From Mytilus californianus (lineage: Eukaryota; Mollusca; Bivalvia; Mytilida; Mytilidae), in the NCBI RefSeq assembly GCF_021869535.1, contig NW_026262648.1:620001-684000 (forward strand): a stretch of DNA of 64,000 nt, given 5' to 3'. Position numbers and translations under genes: made by a program. The notes beneath the pieces were generated by a model that had not been told where the DNA came from, did not search any database, and saw only the letters and a list, made by a program, of their open reading frames with translations. Positions 38,511 through 48,747 of this stretch are shown here, piece after piece; the first letter of the stretch is position 1, and each line of letters begins with the position of its first letter.

Positions 38511-40240
38511 TATATTTGCTATGTAACTACTTGGACTATGGATATTGGATACATGATTGATCATAGGTGGATCCAGGGGAAAAAATTGGTAAATTATATA
38601 TAGGGAATAACTGAAACATTACTTTTTGTAATTTTTCAGTGCCAATCACTCTTCCAACAACTGAAATTGGTAAATATTAGATACTGTATTGTAGCAAACA
38701 ATTATAAGCAGTAGCTATCAATTTTTCATGTACATTGTAAATTCTCATAATGACATTTCCACTTGGTGATTGAAAAATGTATGTCATTTTGCCTTGCATC
38801 AGAGGAAGGGAAAAAAACAAGATTGATAATTGGTCAGCCTATGCAGGTAGGTAAACAATGTTTATGTTAGTTATTAGGTCAGATCAAGGGGAACCACTAC
38901 TCATACAGGTCAATAATGTTTGGTACAAAATGTATGCAGTTGTATAAGAATTTTAAGCACTTATGAGGGTCTGGATTGGGATTATAGATTAGGGTATTAT
39001 GGACACAATTACAGAAAAAGTCCAATAAAAGAACATGGTTTCAATATGTTCCCCAACCCTTTTGGCAAAAGATAAAGGGCAACTTTAAAATACAAAAAAG
39101 TATCTACAAATACCTCCATACATGTATGGTAGAAATGGATCAGTCAACTCTTATTACATACATGTATTAGGATAAATCAAGTAATTTTTAACAATTTATT
39201 TGGTTTTTGCCCATTATCTTTAAACTTTAATAGATAGTAAATAGCAAAAATGATAAAAAAAAAAAAAAACAAGATCAACAAATAGGCCATAAGGTCAAAT
39301 AGCTGGAATGAAAATTACCTTAAAATCATGCATGATTTTAGCAATTTGGGGAAAATTAGTGATAGTTGGTCGTTAAGACTATATACTGAAAAACTGTTGT
39401 TTAACTTCAAATTTAATTGCAAAGTCAACCAATACTATAGCTTAGCAGCGCAAAAATTGTCTGTTAACTCCTTCCATGAGTTGTTGATCTTAAAAAGAAT
39501 GATCATGATGATACAGAAAACATAAAAGAGACATTCAAAATTCACAAGTGGAAGAGAAACTAATGTCTTGCAAAACAAAACAAAAAACAAATAAACACCA
39601 AAAAGTCCACACACCACTATTTAGAAAACTTATTATAATAGACTGAACAACAGTAACCCACCAAAAACAAGAGGCGACATGTTTAATAGCAGATTCACAA
39701 TGATTCATGTAGGTGAGCCACACACACATATATATATATATATATACTATTTAAAGGCTGTAACAGTTAAACATGAGCTTCATAATCATCTTATAAGGGA
39801 GGGATATAAATTTCTAAACTTTTTTTATATAATAATGTATAAACTAATATTAATTTTTTCTTTCTTAGGTTTGTCAAATACGTTCTTTGGTGTATGATCA
39901 GATCTGCATTATACATTTGAACTTTAGTATCAAACAAACTGTAAAGAAAAGAAAATAGTGTTTTAGGTAAATATAAATGATGCATATATAGGATATATGG
40001 AGTTATTCTAGGACAATTTCCAAGCATGTCTACAAAATTTATCATTTACTATATATTAAGGATGTTCGCTTGTCATGTTTTGTGATTTTTGTCAGATTAT
40101 CGGAATCCTCTGGTTTTATCCATTTGAACGCCTTAAAAAAATTTGCCTATTGACCCCCATTTTTCTTTCTATAAAACTTTTAGATGTAAAATTATAAGCC
40201 ATCTGTAAAAGTCTTATACAATCTTTGTTATTACGGCCCC
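38511..40240. other. AT-rich spacer, no gene seen
   Basis: Includes a run of about 14 A near 39257 and a TA run at 39728-39746. Open frames of 60-84 codons on both strands overlap one another and carry no motif. Confidence 0.5.
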
Positions 40241-40289
40241 GCCGAATGACGGACGCCCTTAAGTGATCAGTCTGTCCCTCCGTAACAAA

Positions 40290-41075
40290 TTGTGTCCGCT
40301 CTATATCTAGAGAACCGTTATGATTTCAAAGTTTATACTTGACATGTATATTGACCAACACCAGAGGGTGTGTCATAATGTATATACAACTTCCTAGGTC
40401 AAAGGTCATAGTCAAAAACTTTGGTTTTAGTTGACAACCCCATGTCCTATGGTAAAGATCGTGTCCGCTCTATATCTTGAGAACCATTATGATTTCAAAG
40501 TTTATACTTGACATGTATATAAACCAACACCAGAGGGTGTGTCATAATTTATGCACAAATTCCTAGGTCAAAGGTCAAGGTCAAAAAATTTGGTTTTAGT
40601 TGACAACATCATGTCCTATGGTAAATATCGTGTCCGCTCCATATCTTGAGAGGGGCCTCGGTGGCCGAGTGGTCTAAGTAGTTACTACTGTAATCACTAG
40701 CCAGTCAACACTGAGGTTGTGAGTTCGAACCCCGCTCGTGCGGGTGCACTCGACTCCAATTTTAATTGACTAGGATTGTCAGTTTTCCTATCGAAGGTCG
40801 GTGGTTTTCTCCGTGCACTCCGGCTTCCTCCACCAATAAAAAGTGGCCGCCACGAAATAGCCCAAAAGCGGTGCTTAAAAGTGGCGTTAAAACACCAAAA
40901 AAAAAAATAAAAAAATATATCTTGAAAAATGTTATGATTTCAAAGTTTATACTTGACATGTATATAAACCAACACCAGAGGGTGTGTCATAATTTATGTG
41001 CAACTTCCTCGGTCAAAGGTCAAGGTCAAAAACTTTGGTTTCAGTTGACAACCCCATGTCCAATGATAAAGATAC
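40290..41075 (+). repeat. Tandem array, 169 bp unit, three copies, one split by a SINE
   Basis: GTGTCCGCTC followed by (T/C)(C/T)ATATCT begins units at 40292, 40461 and 40630, exactly 169 bases apart. Each unit has TGATTTCAAAGTTTATACTT, CACCAGAGGGTGTGTCATAA and GTTGACAAC-(C/A)-(C/T)CATGTCC. The third is interrupted after ATATCTTGA at 40649 and resumes at 40917. Confidence 0.9.
40651..40916 (+). mobile_element. tRNA-derived SINE
   Basis: The head resembles a class II tRNA: TGGCCGAGTGGTCTAAG is an RNA polymerase III box A and GTTCGAACCCCGC a box B, about 60 bases apart. The body has GGTGGTTTTCTCCGTGCACT and CCGGCTTCCTCCACC, a conserved SINE core-like segment, and the end is an A-rich tail (ACACCAAAAAAAAAAATAAA). 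ATATCTTGA occurs just before (40641-40649) and just after (40917-40925), a 9-base target duplication created inside a 169 bp repeat unit. The whole element is intact enough to have been transcribed by pol III. Confidence 0.9.
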
Positions 41076-41394
41076 AAATTTGTTACCACACATTGTGCAC
41101 AGCGGGGCCCACAGAGATGGCTCCCATCTCAATGATATCTAGTTTTTTAATAGTTTTTTAAAACTTAAATTGTCAATGATAAAGCTATGAAAAATCAAGA
41201 GAGAACATTTTCCTGCCAAAATTTCAATGGCTAATATCTTGAAAACAAGCAAATTGACCTATATTTTTTTTTTTTGCTCTTTTGGTTCCTTTATTATAAT
41301 AATCACTTATCAATATATACCAGTGTTATAAAAAGCTTTTTATTTTGAAACTGAGAAGGGAACTTCCTTAAATTAAACTATATTTGGTGTGTCA

Positions 41395-42440
41395 GATGAT
41401 TTGCATGTTTGTCCAGCAGAATTAATCTGACCTTGGTCCGTCGTCAGCCGTTAACTTTTACAAAAATCTTATCTTCTGAATCTGCTGGACCAAATGTAAC
41501 CAAACTTGGCCACAATCATCATTTGGGTATCTTGTTAAAAAATGATTCTGATGTCCACCATGGCTAAAAATAGAACAAAGCAGTAAAATGTATATTTTGG
41601 CTTATATCTCTGGAACCAAAGCATTTAGAGCAAGTCTGACAGGTTAAAATTTTCAACAGGTCGAGATCTATATGCCCTTAAATTTTCAGACAAATCAGAC
41701 AACCCGTTGTTGGGAAGCTACCCCTGAATTGGTAATTTTAAGGAAATTTTGCAGTTTTTGGTGAGTCTGCGACTTTATTGACAGAAAGCTCGACATAGGG
41801 ATAGTGATCTGGCGGCGGCAGTGGCATTAACTAACTTCTTAAAAGCTTTATATTTTAGAATGTAGAATGCCTGGATGCTTCATTCTTTGTATATATATAT
41901 AGATGCCTTATGTTACAAAGTTTCCGTCAGTCACATGTAGTAAATAAGGCGCGACAGGCTGTGCACTCTTGTTGGTTATTTTCTTGAATATTAGTATAGA
42001 TAGAGATAAACTGTAAACAGCAATAATGTTCAGTAAAGTAAGATCTACAAATAATTGACCACTTAAGGAGTAATTGCCCTTTATAGTCAATTTGTTTTTG
42101 TAAATTTTTGTAATTTATACATAAATCTTCTCCTCTGAGACAAATTTAACCAAACTTGGCCACAATTATCATTGGGGTATCTAGTTTACAAAATGTGTCC
42201 GATGACCCGCCTTGCAAACTAACATTGCTGACATATCTAAAAATAGAACATAGGGGTAAAACGCGAGTTTTGTCTATTATTCTTTGAAACGTTATAAATA
42301 GAGAAAATCTGAAAGGAGCAAACATGTTCAGAATAATGAGCTCTACCAATTGTCCATATACGTCACAGCTGTAAGATAAATTCTTATAAGAGTTATTGTC
42401 CATAAGGCCATGCAAAAAAGATAGTTGGTTTCCCCTAACC
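41395..42440. repeat. Dispersed repeat family D, one long and one short copy
   Basis: The phrases CCAAACTTGGCCACAAT(C/T)ATCAT, GGGTATCT and ATGTCC/ATGACCC, then TAAAAATAGAACA(A/T)AG, occur at about 41499-41580 and again at about 42151-42250, giving two units about 650 bases apart. The longer unit also has CAGACAACCCGTTGTTGGGA and GTAGATCTTACTTTACTGAA (minus reading). Related phrases appear to the right of the Polinton, near 62640-62720. Confidence 0.65.
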
Positions 42441-43176
42441 CTGCCGGGTCTCTTTTTACCCTCCAGGTCAATTCTTTTTTTTTTGGTGAAAAATAAAGAG
42501 TTTCTTTGGTTTCTAATGACTATTATCAATGATGCTTTTAAAATTGTCTGATAATCTCAAGTGTTTCAACATTGCTCAATTCTCATTCCTTCAGTTTCAC
42601 ATAGATTATACCTCAACATAGAATGTGAAACAAACATTAATTACAGGTAAACAACAACATTCTCATATGATAGTTTCTTTCACACTGATTCCAAAAATAT
42701 ATAGTTTGTATATACTTTTGCTTATAAACCAAGAGATAATTGGTCACTTCCGGTTTATCGAAAGTCATTTCTAGTCTTCAGTGATGAGTTAATGTATTAA
42801 AATTACAAGACATATGGATTCCGAGTACTTTTCCATGAAGAAAGTGAAAAAATGGCTACTTCTGGTTTTCTCAAGGTCACTTTTGGTTGTCATTTTTCAA
42901 GGTCATATGTCATCCAACCTTTTGTATAAGGTCATATGGTCTATAATGAACCATGTTGAAGTAATAATCAATTAATTGGACATTTCAGGGGCACTAACTC
43001 CTATAAGATGCCATTAGATTGATTTAGACCAAATGTTACATATCTTCATTTCAATAAAGCAAACATTTTGCACTTTTTGTTTCATATATATCTTTAAAAG
43101 TGTTTGAGAAAATGCAAAAAGAAGGAAAAGTCAAAATTTAGAACTTGACCTTGACCTTTGACCTTGACCTCATTTT
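42441..43176. other. Left flank of the Polinton, repeat-derived, no gene
   Basis: Contains TTGACCTTTGACCTTGACCT (about 43152-43171), a phrase of the 169 bp/GGTCAAGG type, immediately outside the terminal inverted repeat. No coding evidence. Confidence 0.5.
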
Positions 43177-43348
43177 CAAATGATTATAACCCCCACTATA
43201 TAAATTCTTATCACAACACCATCTATCATTACATAACGGTAATATAGCATAATGGTCATATAGATATATATCACCCATTTTTGAACTATATCTGTTATTT
43301 TTAGCAAATTAAAACCCTATTACATAAGATATTGAAATGTACTTTTCA
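43177..43348 (+). repeat. Polinton left terminal inverted repeat
   Basis: Begins CAAATGATTATAACCCCCAC and runs inward past ACACCATCTATCATTACATA to CATAAGATATTGAAATG. Its minus strand aligns with 62170-62307. The left copy is about 34 bases longer through an internal indel around 43240-43310. A second TATAACCCCCAAC at about 43408 is an internal echo of the terminus. Confidence 0.85.
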
Positions 43349-43524
43349 TAAAATGTTTTTCCTAATTTTAACCCCTATTTTATCACATATTTTCAACCCT
43401 TCGGTATTATAACCCCCAACATTTTATTGATCAGTAGATTTTTCATTAATCATACACCATGACATGCTTACTATATAAACCTTCAGAATAAACTATTAAA
43501 ATCATTCTTCCTCTTGTTAATGAA
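43349..43524. other. Leader between left TIR and first gene
   Basis: AT-rich, with TATAACCCCCAAC (about 43408) and CTATATAAACC (about 43470), the latter a possible TATA element about 50 bases before the first ATG. No gene. Confidence 0.45.
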
Positions 43525-44595
43525 ATGGGGTTTGAAAGAAAAATGACAAAGTATCGATGTGGATGTTATTCTGAGGAAATGTCTCACGACTCCTTTTATT
43601 ATACGGAATCTAGTGAATACAGAAACATATGTGGAAGACATCCTTCAGAAGAATCAGCAAACGAAGATCATAGCAAGTGTACCAAAATGGTTGAAGTGAT
43701 AGAAAATGCACGCAATGCATTAAGTCAAAAAATGGATACAGACCCCGCTGTATGCCATTTCACAGCAAGAGGGGTGATTACAAACGGTCAAAAGGATGAG
43801 TTACTAAAATGTAAATCGAAACAACTTAAAACAAGAAAACTTATCAACATGATAGTGGAATCGAAGAATATATCACTGCATCACCTTAGAATGGCTTTAA
43901 TCAAGGCAGGTCAACCTGATTTACTACCTTATATCGGTGAAACAAAACAAAAAGAGAGTAACTACAGTGGTGATGATGAAAATGATGTCCAACAATCATC
44001 TGAAGGTAGATGTATGATAGAGCTACAGGAAGATTCTTTTGTGGTAGCTAAAGACTTTAAGGGTCAAACATATATTAACATTCGTAATTGTCAAACAATC
44101 GAAGGAAAGAAATATCCCACGAAACAAGGTGTGGCACTAACTTTATCACGTTGGTTGGTACTGGAAACTCAAATGGATTTTATTGACAGTGTTTTTAAAC
44201 TATGCTTGACTGGAGAACAGGTTGATGAAGAACTTATTCATTTAGGTGGGGGTGTTTACATTACTTTGAATTCTAAAAACCCTACCGTTAACGTCCGTCA
44301 ATTTTGGAAACCAGAAGATGCAGATAAGCCTATAGCTACAAAACGAAGAATACCTTTGAATAACACCAAATGGCAAAAACTTTGCGATTCCATGAAGATA
44401 ATGAGAGACTTTGTTCCAGAACTGAATAACGCAATCATCTGTAGAAATACCCACAACAACCAAATGGAAATGTTCAATTGTTCTGAATGCGAACCTTACC
44501 ACATTGATGAGGATGACGACTTTGTACCACAGAATCAAGAAGGAGATTTCGGAATTATGAAACATATATTGGAACCAGATTGTGAATCTGTATAA
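43525..44595 (+). CDS. CARD-like domain fused to two PC4-like domains
   Basis: 356 codons, intact. Residues 1-52 hold scattered Cys/His (CGC, CGRH, C51) that might bind metal. Residues about 57-138 look like a CARD-type death fold: ENARNAL, then RGVITNGQKDELLK, a RKLINMIV helix and LHHLRMALIKAGQPDLLPYI, matching the CARD spacing of G-(I/V)-(L/I)-T, LL-D-x-L and F-x-x-AL-x-x-x-x-x-x-L. Residues about 163-230 and 238-305 each end in the PC4 (transcription coactivator p15) signature: YPTKQGVALTLSRWLVL and ATKRRIPLNNTKWQKL, the strand-turn-helix that binds single-stranded DNA. An acidic C-terminal tail follows. PC4-like genes are known in some Polintons; the CARD-like part is my inference. An alternative start is M7 (43543). 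It lies 235 bases upstream of the integrase, in the same direction. Confidence 0.75.
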   Translation: MGFERKMTKYRCGCYSEEMSHDSFYYTESSEYRNICGRHPSEESANEDHSKCTKMVEVIENARNALSQKMDTDPAVCHFTARGVITNGQKDELLKCKSKQLKTRKLINMIVESKNISLHHLRMALIKAGQPDLLPYIGETKQKESNYSGDDENDVQQSSEGRCMIELQEDSFVVAKDFKGQTYINIRNCQTIEGKKYPTKQGVALTLSRWLVLETQMDFIDSVFKLCLTGEQVDEELIHLGGGVYITLNSKNPTVNVRQFWKPEDADKPIATKRRIPLNNTKWQKLCDSMKIMRDFVPELNNAIICRNTHNNQMEMFNCSECEPYHIDEDDDFVPQNQEGDFGIMKHILEPDCESV

Positions 44596-44830
44596 TATAA
44601 AAACAGACAAAGAATGAAATAAATACATGTGACTTCCATGAACCAACAGTTTACACACTTTCATTGTATTTGAAAAGACAATACTATAATATATAAATAA
44701 TGTAATTTGTAAATAAAAATATATAAGATGATGTTTTTTTTTTAATTTTCATTATAAAGAGTTGTAGTAATGGACACATTCATTTTACAAATAGAAATTG
44801 AACTGTCCATAAATACATCACATTAGGAAA

Positions 44831-45997
44831 ATGACACAAAAACAAAAAGAAGCATATGTCAAACGAATATGGACAGATCCAGGTCACCCAGCTGCTTTTG
44901 CTGGCCCTAATAAATTATTAAAGGTTATTCGTAAAGAAGGAAAATTCGACATCAGCAGAGGACAATTGAATAATGTTTTAGCTGGTCAAGATACATACAG
45001 TGTTCAAAAACCTTCAAGAAAAAACTTTAAAAGGAATAGGATAGTTGTTGCTGGTTTAAATGCTCAATGGGACGGAGATTTAGCATCAATGGAAAATGTA
45101 TCCAACTTTAATTCTAAAATGGAAAATGTGTCTAAGTTTAATTCTAAAATATTTGTTTTATTAGTATTGATAGATATATTTTCAAGATATTTGATAGTAA
45201 GACCATTAATAGACAAAAAAAGTGAGACAGAAACAGCTGCATTAAAATCAATTTTTACCGAAGGCAACAGAAGACCCAAAACATTTCGTTTTGCTTTAGG
45301 AGGAGAGTTTCAATCAAGTGTGAAAAAATATTTACAAAAGGAAAAAAATCACGTTTTTTACACATATAATTCACAGATAAAAAGTAACTACGCAGAGAGG
45401 GTAATCAGAACTCTGAAGAATCGTATCTATTCCTATTTTATGGAAAATCAAACATCTAAGTACATAGATGTTCTTCAAAAATTGGTCAACAGTAACAACA
45501 ACACACCACATCAATCACTGGGAGGTGCAACACCTGCCTCTGTGACAAAAACAAATAAAGACGAAATCCGATACATGCAATATTTGGCCAGAAAAAAGAC
45601 AATTTCTACAGTAGTTATTAAACATAAAAAGAAAAAAAGACAATTTTACAAACACAGAGTTGGAGATCAGATAAGAATTTCGCAATTGAAAAGAGTTTTC
45701 GAAAAGGGATATCAAGAAAATTGGACTTTGGAATTTTTTAAGATAGCTAAAAGATATAGAAGACAACAACAGGATGTTTACAAATTAAAAGATACCCTAA
45801 ATGAGGAACTTAAGGGGCCTTTCTATAGGTACGAGCTCCAAAAAATTGACCAATCAAAAACGAAACTGTATAAAATAGAAAAGATTGTTAGAAAAAGAAA
45901 GTTAGACGGTAAAGATCAAGTATTAGTAAAATGGTTAGGTTGGCCAATTAAATTTAATTCTTGGATTTTCAAGAATTCCATCAAAGACATTAAATAG
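44831..45997 (+). CDS. INT: Polinton integrase (rve-type) with chromodomain, catalytic residue lost
   Basis: 388 codons, uninterrupted. The N-terminal part (DPGHPAAF, then SRGQLNNVLAGQD) is the usual Polinton integrase lead-in. The RNase H-like core starts at QWDGDLASM with catalytic D83. LVLIDIFSRY (111-120) is the second strand. The segment that should carry the second Asp, normally (T)D-x-G-x-E-F, reads FALGGEF, so A155 (codon GCT at 45293-45295) stands where D is expected. The third acidic residue is E189 in NYAERVIRTLKNR. HQSLGGATPASV follows. Residues about 351-388 form a chromodomain (YKIEKI, VLVKWLGW, NSWI) that would target histone marks. Residues 87-106 are a tandem duplication of ten codons (45089-45118 and 45119-45148). 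The strand-transfer activity is expected to be lost. Confidence 0.93.
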   Translation: MTQKQKEAYVKRIWTDPGHPAAFAGPNKLLKVIRKEGKFDISRGQLNNVLAGQDTYSVQKPSRKNFKRNRIVVAGLNAQWDGDLASMENVSNFNSKMENVSKFNSKIFVLLVLIDIFSRYLIVRPLIDKKSETETAALKSIFTEGNRRPKTFRFALGGEFQSSVKKYLQKEKNHVFYTYNSQIKSNYAERVIRTLKNRIYSYFMENQTSKYIDVLQKLVNSNNNTPHQSLGGATPASVTKTNKDEIRYMQYLARKKTISTVVIKHKKKKRQFYKHRVGDQIRISQLKRVFEKGYQENWTLEFFKIAKRYRRQQQDVYKLKDTLNEELKGPFYRYELQKIDQSKTKLYKIEKIVRKRKLDGKDQVLVKWLGWPIKFNSWIFKNSIKDIK

Positions 45998-46014
45998 TTC
46001 TTACATGCTGTTTT

Positions 46015-46461
46015 ATGTCATTTAAAGGAAACATGAGCGTGAGACTAGTTGTATCATCAGATGACGGAAAAAATTTATTCTTAGAAAATAAACCACACGA
46101 CTTTAGAGTCAAATTGAACCAAACAATACAGCTAGACGGCTACTGGGTTGTCGCTGTTACCGAATTTACTACAACAGAACGCAACGATTCAGACCAAAAG
46201 GCAGAATTGTTTATCTTTTCCGACATATTTCAAGATAGTTTTATTGGAAAAAAAGAACAACCGTTACTTAGAAGAATATATTTCGACAAAAAAAAACAAT
46301 ACAATATAGTTTGCCATAATCCTTATTACATACCCGTTCGATTTAGCGAAATACAACATCTACATTTTTATATAAAGGATGATAAAGGACAAGATGCCTC
46401 ATTTCTAAAACAGAAAGTGACGATAACACTTCATTTGAAAAAAATCCCGTTCGTTTTCTAA
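46015..46461 (+). CDS. Polinton penton protein (minor capsid, single jelly roll)
   Basis: 148 codons, intact, starting 17 bases after the integrase stop. ATG at 46015 or 46033 (MSVRLVV) are both possible. The pattern of alternating beta strands fits the Polinton minor capsid protein, which forms the pentameric vertices of the predicted virion: FRVKLNQTIQLDGYWVVAVT, then FIFSDIFQDSFIG, PLLRRIYFD, YYIPVRFSEIQHLHFYIKDD and KVTITLHLKK. The (D)-G-x-W-x-V-x-(L/V)-x-E phrase is characteristic. Length matches the family (about 140-160). No damage visible. Confidence 0.85.
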   Translation: MSFKGNMSVRLVVSSDDGKNLFLENKPHDFRVKLNQTIQLDGYWVVAVTEFTTTERNDSDQKAELFIFSDIFQDSFIGKKEQPLLRRIYFDKKKQYNIVCHNPYYIPVRFSEIQHLHFYIKDDKGQDASFLKQKVTITLHLKKIPFVF

Positions 46462-46510
46462 AATGAACGTAACAACGGAATCTACATAATGGGAGCAATT
46501 TTATAAAAAC

Positions 46511-46918
46511 ATGGCTTCAAATAAATTTAACCCATACCAATATAGACGCATAAAAAGAAAAAAACATTCGGGACGTGGACTTCATGGTCATTTTAGAAAT
46601 TCCTACATGATTCCAGTTAATCCAAATGCTGTTGACGTCAACAAAAACGTTATCAAGTCAACTATGGTATCACCTGTTGCTGCTACAGAAGAAAGAGCAA
46701 TGTCAGAAATGAAAGATTTAAAAAAAGAGGAAAAACCTCATGTGAAGGTAAAGAACATTATAAAAGACAAGAGAAAAAAGAAAAAGCTCAAAACAAAAAA
46801 ATCTAACAAAGGATCAACATCGAGATTAAACAAGAAAGAAAATTTGACAAGAACTATTACGATAACGCGTGGAATCAATAGCGTGATAAAAGAAAGCGAT
46901 AAATTATGGCATATTTGA
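46511..46918 (+). CDS. Small basic virion-type protein between penton and capsid genes
   Basis: 135 codons. The N-terminus MASNKFNPYQYRRIKRKKHS is strongly basic and followed by GRGLHGHF. The middle is acidic to neutral and residues about 75-118 are again Lys-rich (KDKRKKKKLKTKKSNKG-like). In Polintons the slot between penton and major capsid often holds a small basic protein thought to act as a core or minor virion protein, comparable in position to the adenovirus core and pVI/pX proteins; that role here is inference. No canonical adenain site of the (L/I/M)-x-G-G type was seen. It overlaps the capsid start by 13 bases (46906-46918). Confidence 0.65.
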   Translation: MASNKFNPYQYRRIKRKKHSGRGLHGHFRNSYMIPVNPNAVDVNKNVIKSTMVSPVAATEERAMSEMKDLKKEEKPHVKVKNIIKDKRKKKKLKTKKSNKGSTSRLNKKENLTRTITITRGINSVIKESDKLWHI

Positions 46919-48205
46919 GTGATGATAATAAAGAAATTGGTCAACCAATGGAACTTTCTATTTTTGCATCTCCTCCTAATCAAGTGGCAACCGAGAAAAT
47001 GATATATACGGAAGAACGGCCTATTTCAAATTTGATTAACGACTCCACACCTATTGAAATAGTAATCTCTGGAGCTGGTAATGACTACATTGATTTGAGA
47101 AAAAGTCGTTTATACGTTAAAATGCAGATTTTAAAAGAAGATGGAACTAAACTTGCACCAAAAGAGAAGGCAGGGATAATTAATTTACCTTTACAGAGTA
47201 TGTTTTCCAACATCGATGTTTACATGAATAATAAATTAATATCGGCTAATTCTTATAATTATCCATGGAAGGCATACTTTAAAGTCATACTTTCTTCTGG
47301 CAGTGATGAACAAAATTCTCAGCCAACTCTTCACGAAGGACAGCGAACCTATGGACTCTTTAAATTTAAATGCCGGATTTGTAAACAGATACGAATATAC
47401 AAAAGAATCTAGGACTTTTGAGCTAGAAAGCAATTTAATGGAAGACACTTTACTTCTGGATAAATATTTGATAAATGGCGTAGACATCTACATCAAACTT
47501 TACCGTTCCAAAGCTCCCTTTTTACTCATGTCTGCAGAGAAGACACCCAAATACAAAGTAAAAATATTAGACGTATTCTTCAGAACAGCATAAGTCAAGG
47601 TAGACCCTGGTGTAATATTGAATCACAGACGTCAGATTAAAGAGTCGCCTGCTAAATACCTCATGAACAGAAGCCATGTAATACAAAATGTCATACCTAA
47701 AGGATCAACTGAATTTTTTTTGGATTCTTTGTTTCCAAAAGCATTACCTTCTAAAGTAGTGTTTGGACTTGTAGCTCAAAAAGCAGCAAATGGACATTAT
47801 ACAGCCAATCATTTCAGTGTTCAACACTTTAACATGTCCAATATCACTTTGAAAGTGAATAGTGTAGAAGTATACGGGTCACCCCTAAACTTGGATTTCA
47901 GCAATAACAGAAATTACACAGCAGCATATGGTCGGCTATTTGAAATTTGCGATAAATGGCAAAAAGACACCGGTTTAAACATAACTTTAAATGATTTCGG
48001 TAACGGCTATACGTTCATTGTTTTCAACCTGGATTCTTCGGACTCACAGGAAGATTTTCTAAATATCGTAAAACATTGGAACGCCAGGTTAGAAATGAGA
48101 TTTAGCGTACCTACGCCAGAGGTTATAAATTGTCTCTGTTATTACCAAACGCAGGCCATTTTGACCTGTGACGAGACAAGAAACATCAACATTGTGGAAC
48201 CATGA
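46906..48205 (+). pseudogene. MCP: Major capsid protein (double jelly roll), frameshifted and with a stop
   Basis: Three open segments read in order as a Polinton major capsid protein. Segment 1 (46906 to about 47315) contains MELSIFASPP, then SGAGNDYIDLRKSRLYVKMQ and SMFSNIDVYMNNKLIS. Segment 2 (about 47315-47590) has LNLNAGFVNRYEYTKES and LINGVDIYIKLYRS. Segment 3 (47594-48205) has PAKYLMNRSHV, FVQH-type and AYGRLFE phrases and ends CYYQTQAILT... The first two differ by one frame, the break lying near 47310-47330. The second and third share a frame but are separated by TAA at 47591-47593. All strand elements of the double jelly roll appear present, so loss is recent compared with the age of the family. 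The stop TGA overlaps the protease ATG. Confidence 0.93.
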
Positions 48206-48629
48206 ATGGAAAACAATTAACCAAATTGTTAACCGACTACGAATGTTTAAAAAAAAGCATTTATCCATATCATCGATCTTAAAAATCCTCACGATGTCGT
48301 TCAGAATCATTATCCTCAAGTTTATATAATCAATCCGGGAAAACATTGGATATGTGTAATTTTCTACAATTCCATAAAAGCGGAATATTTTGATAGTCTT
48401 GGAAAACAGGTTAATTTTTACGGAACTGGCAACAACAGTCAAAGATGTACTTCAATCCAAAGACAAACACAAGCTAACACTTCGAAAATTTGTGGACTGT
48501 ATGTTGTATTTTGTAACAATGAGATTATGTTTTAAAATGTCATTGAAAAATGTATATGATATGTTGTCTGTAAATACGCATGAAAATGATCGATTTGTTA
48601 AGTTATATTTTTTCAAATGTATATTCTAA
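48202..48629 (+). pseudogene. PRO: Adenain-like cysteine protease (maturation protease), two frameshifts
   Basis: It starts at ATG 48202 with MNGKQLTKLL, overlapping the capsid stop as ATGA. The first frame ends at TAA 48280. The next frame continues after the A8 run at 48249-48256, where one base too many explains the change. It contains NPGKHWICVIF with the catalytic His and AEYFDSLGKQ with the acidic residue. ANTSKICGLYVVF follows with the nucleophilic Cys and a Gln upstream. Near 48508-48515 a second shift leads into the last frame, which reads SLKNVYDMLSVNTHENDRF to a stop at 48627-48629. These are the His-Asp-Gln-Cys features of the Ulp1/adenain family, which cleaves capsid precursors. 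The catalytic residues survive but no single frame joins them. Confidence 0.88.
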
Positions 48630-48747
48630 ATAATAAAGTATGTTAAACAGGTTTTTTTTTTACTTATTCTTCATGAACCTTATGACGTAAGTCTTAATAA
48701 AACCCCCCGCTTTTTCGACAATAGTTCATTTGTCACAAACAAACGTG

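Noticed and set aside
40766-41161. 131-codon plus-strand frame
   Set aside because: It runs across the SINE and the 169-base repeat unit; composition follows the repeats.
42146-42529. 127-codon minus-strand frame just left of the Polinton
   Set aside because: It lies within dispersed repeat family D and has no recognisable domain.
43184-43189. TTATAA at both Polinton ends as a 6-base target-site duplication
   Set aside because: TTATAA is its own complement and the inverted match continues beyond it on both sides, so it is part of the terminal repeat, not a duplication.
44242-44664. 140-codon minus-strand frame
   Set aside because: Antisense of the CARD/PC4 gene with no motif.
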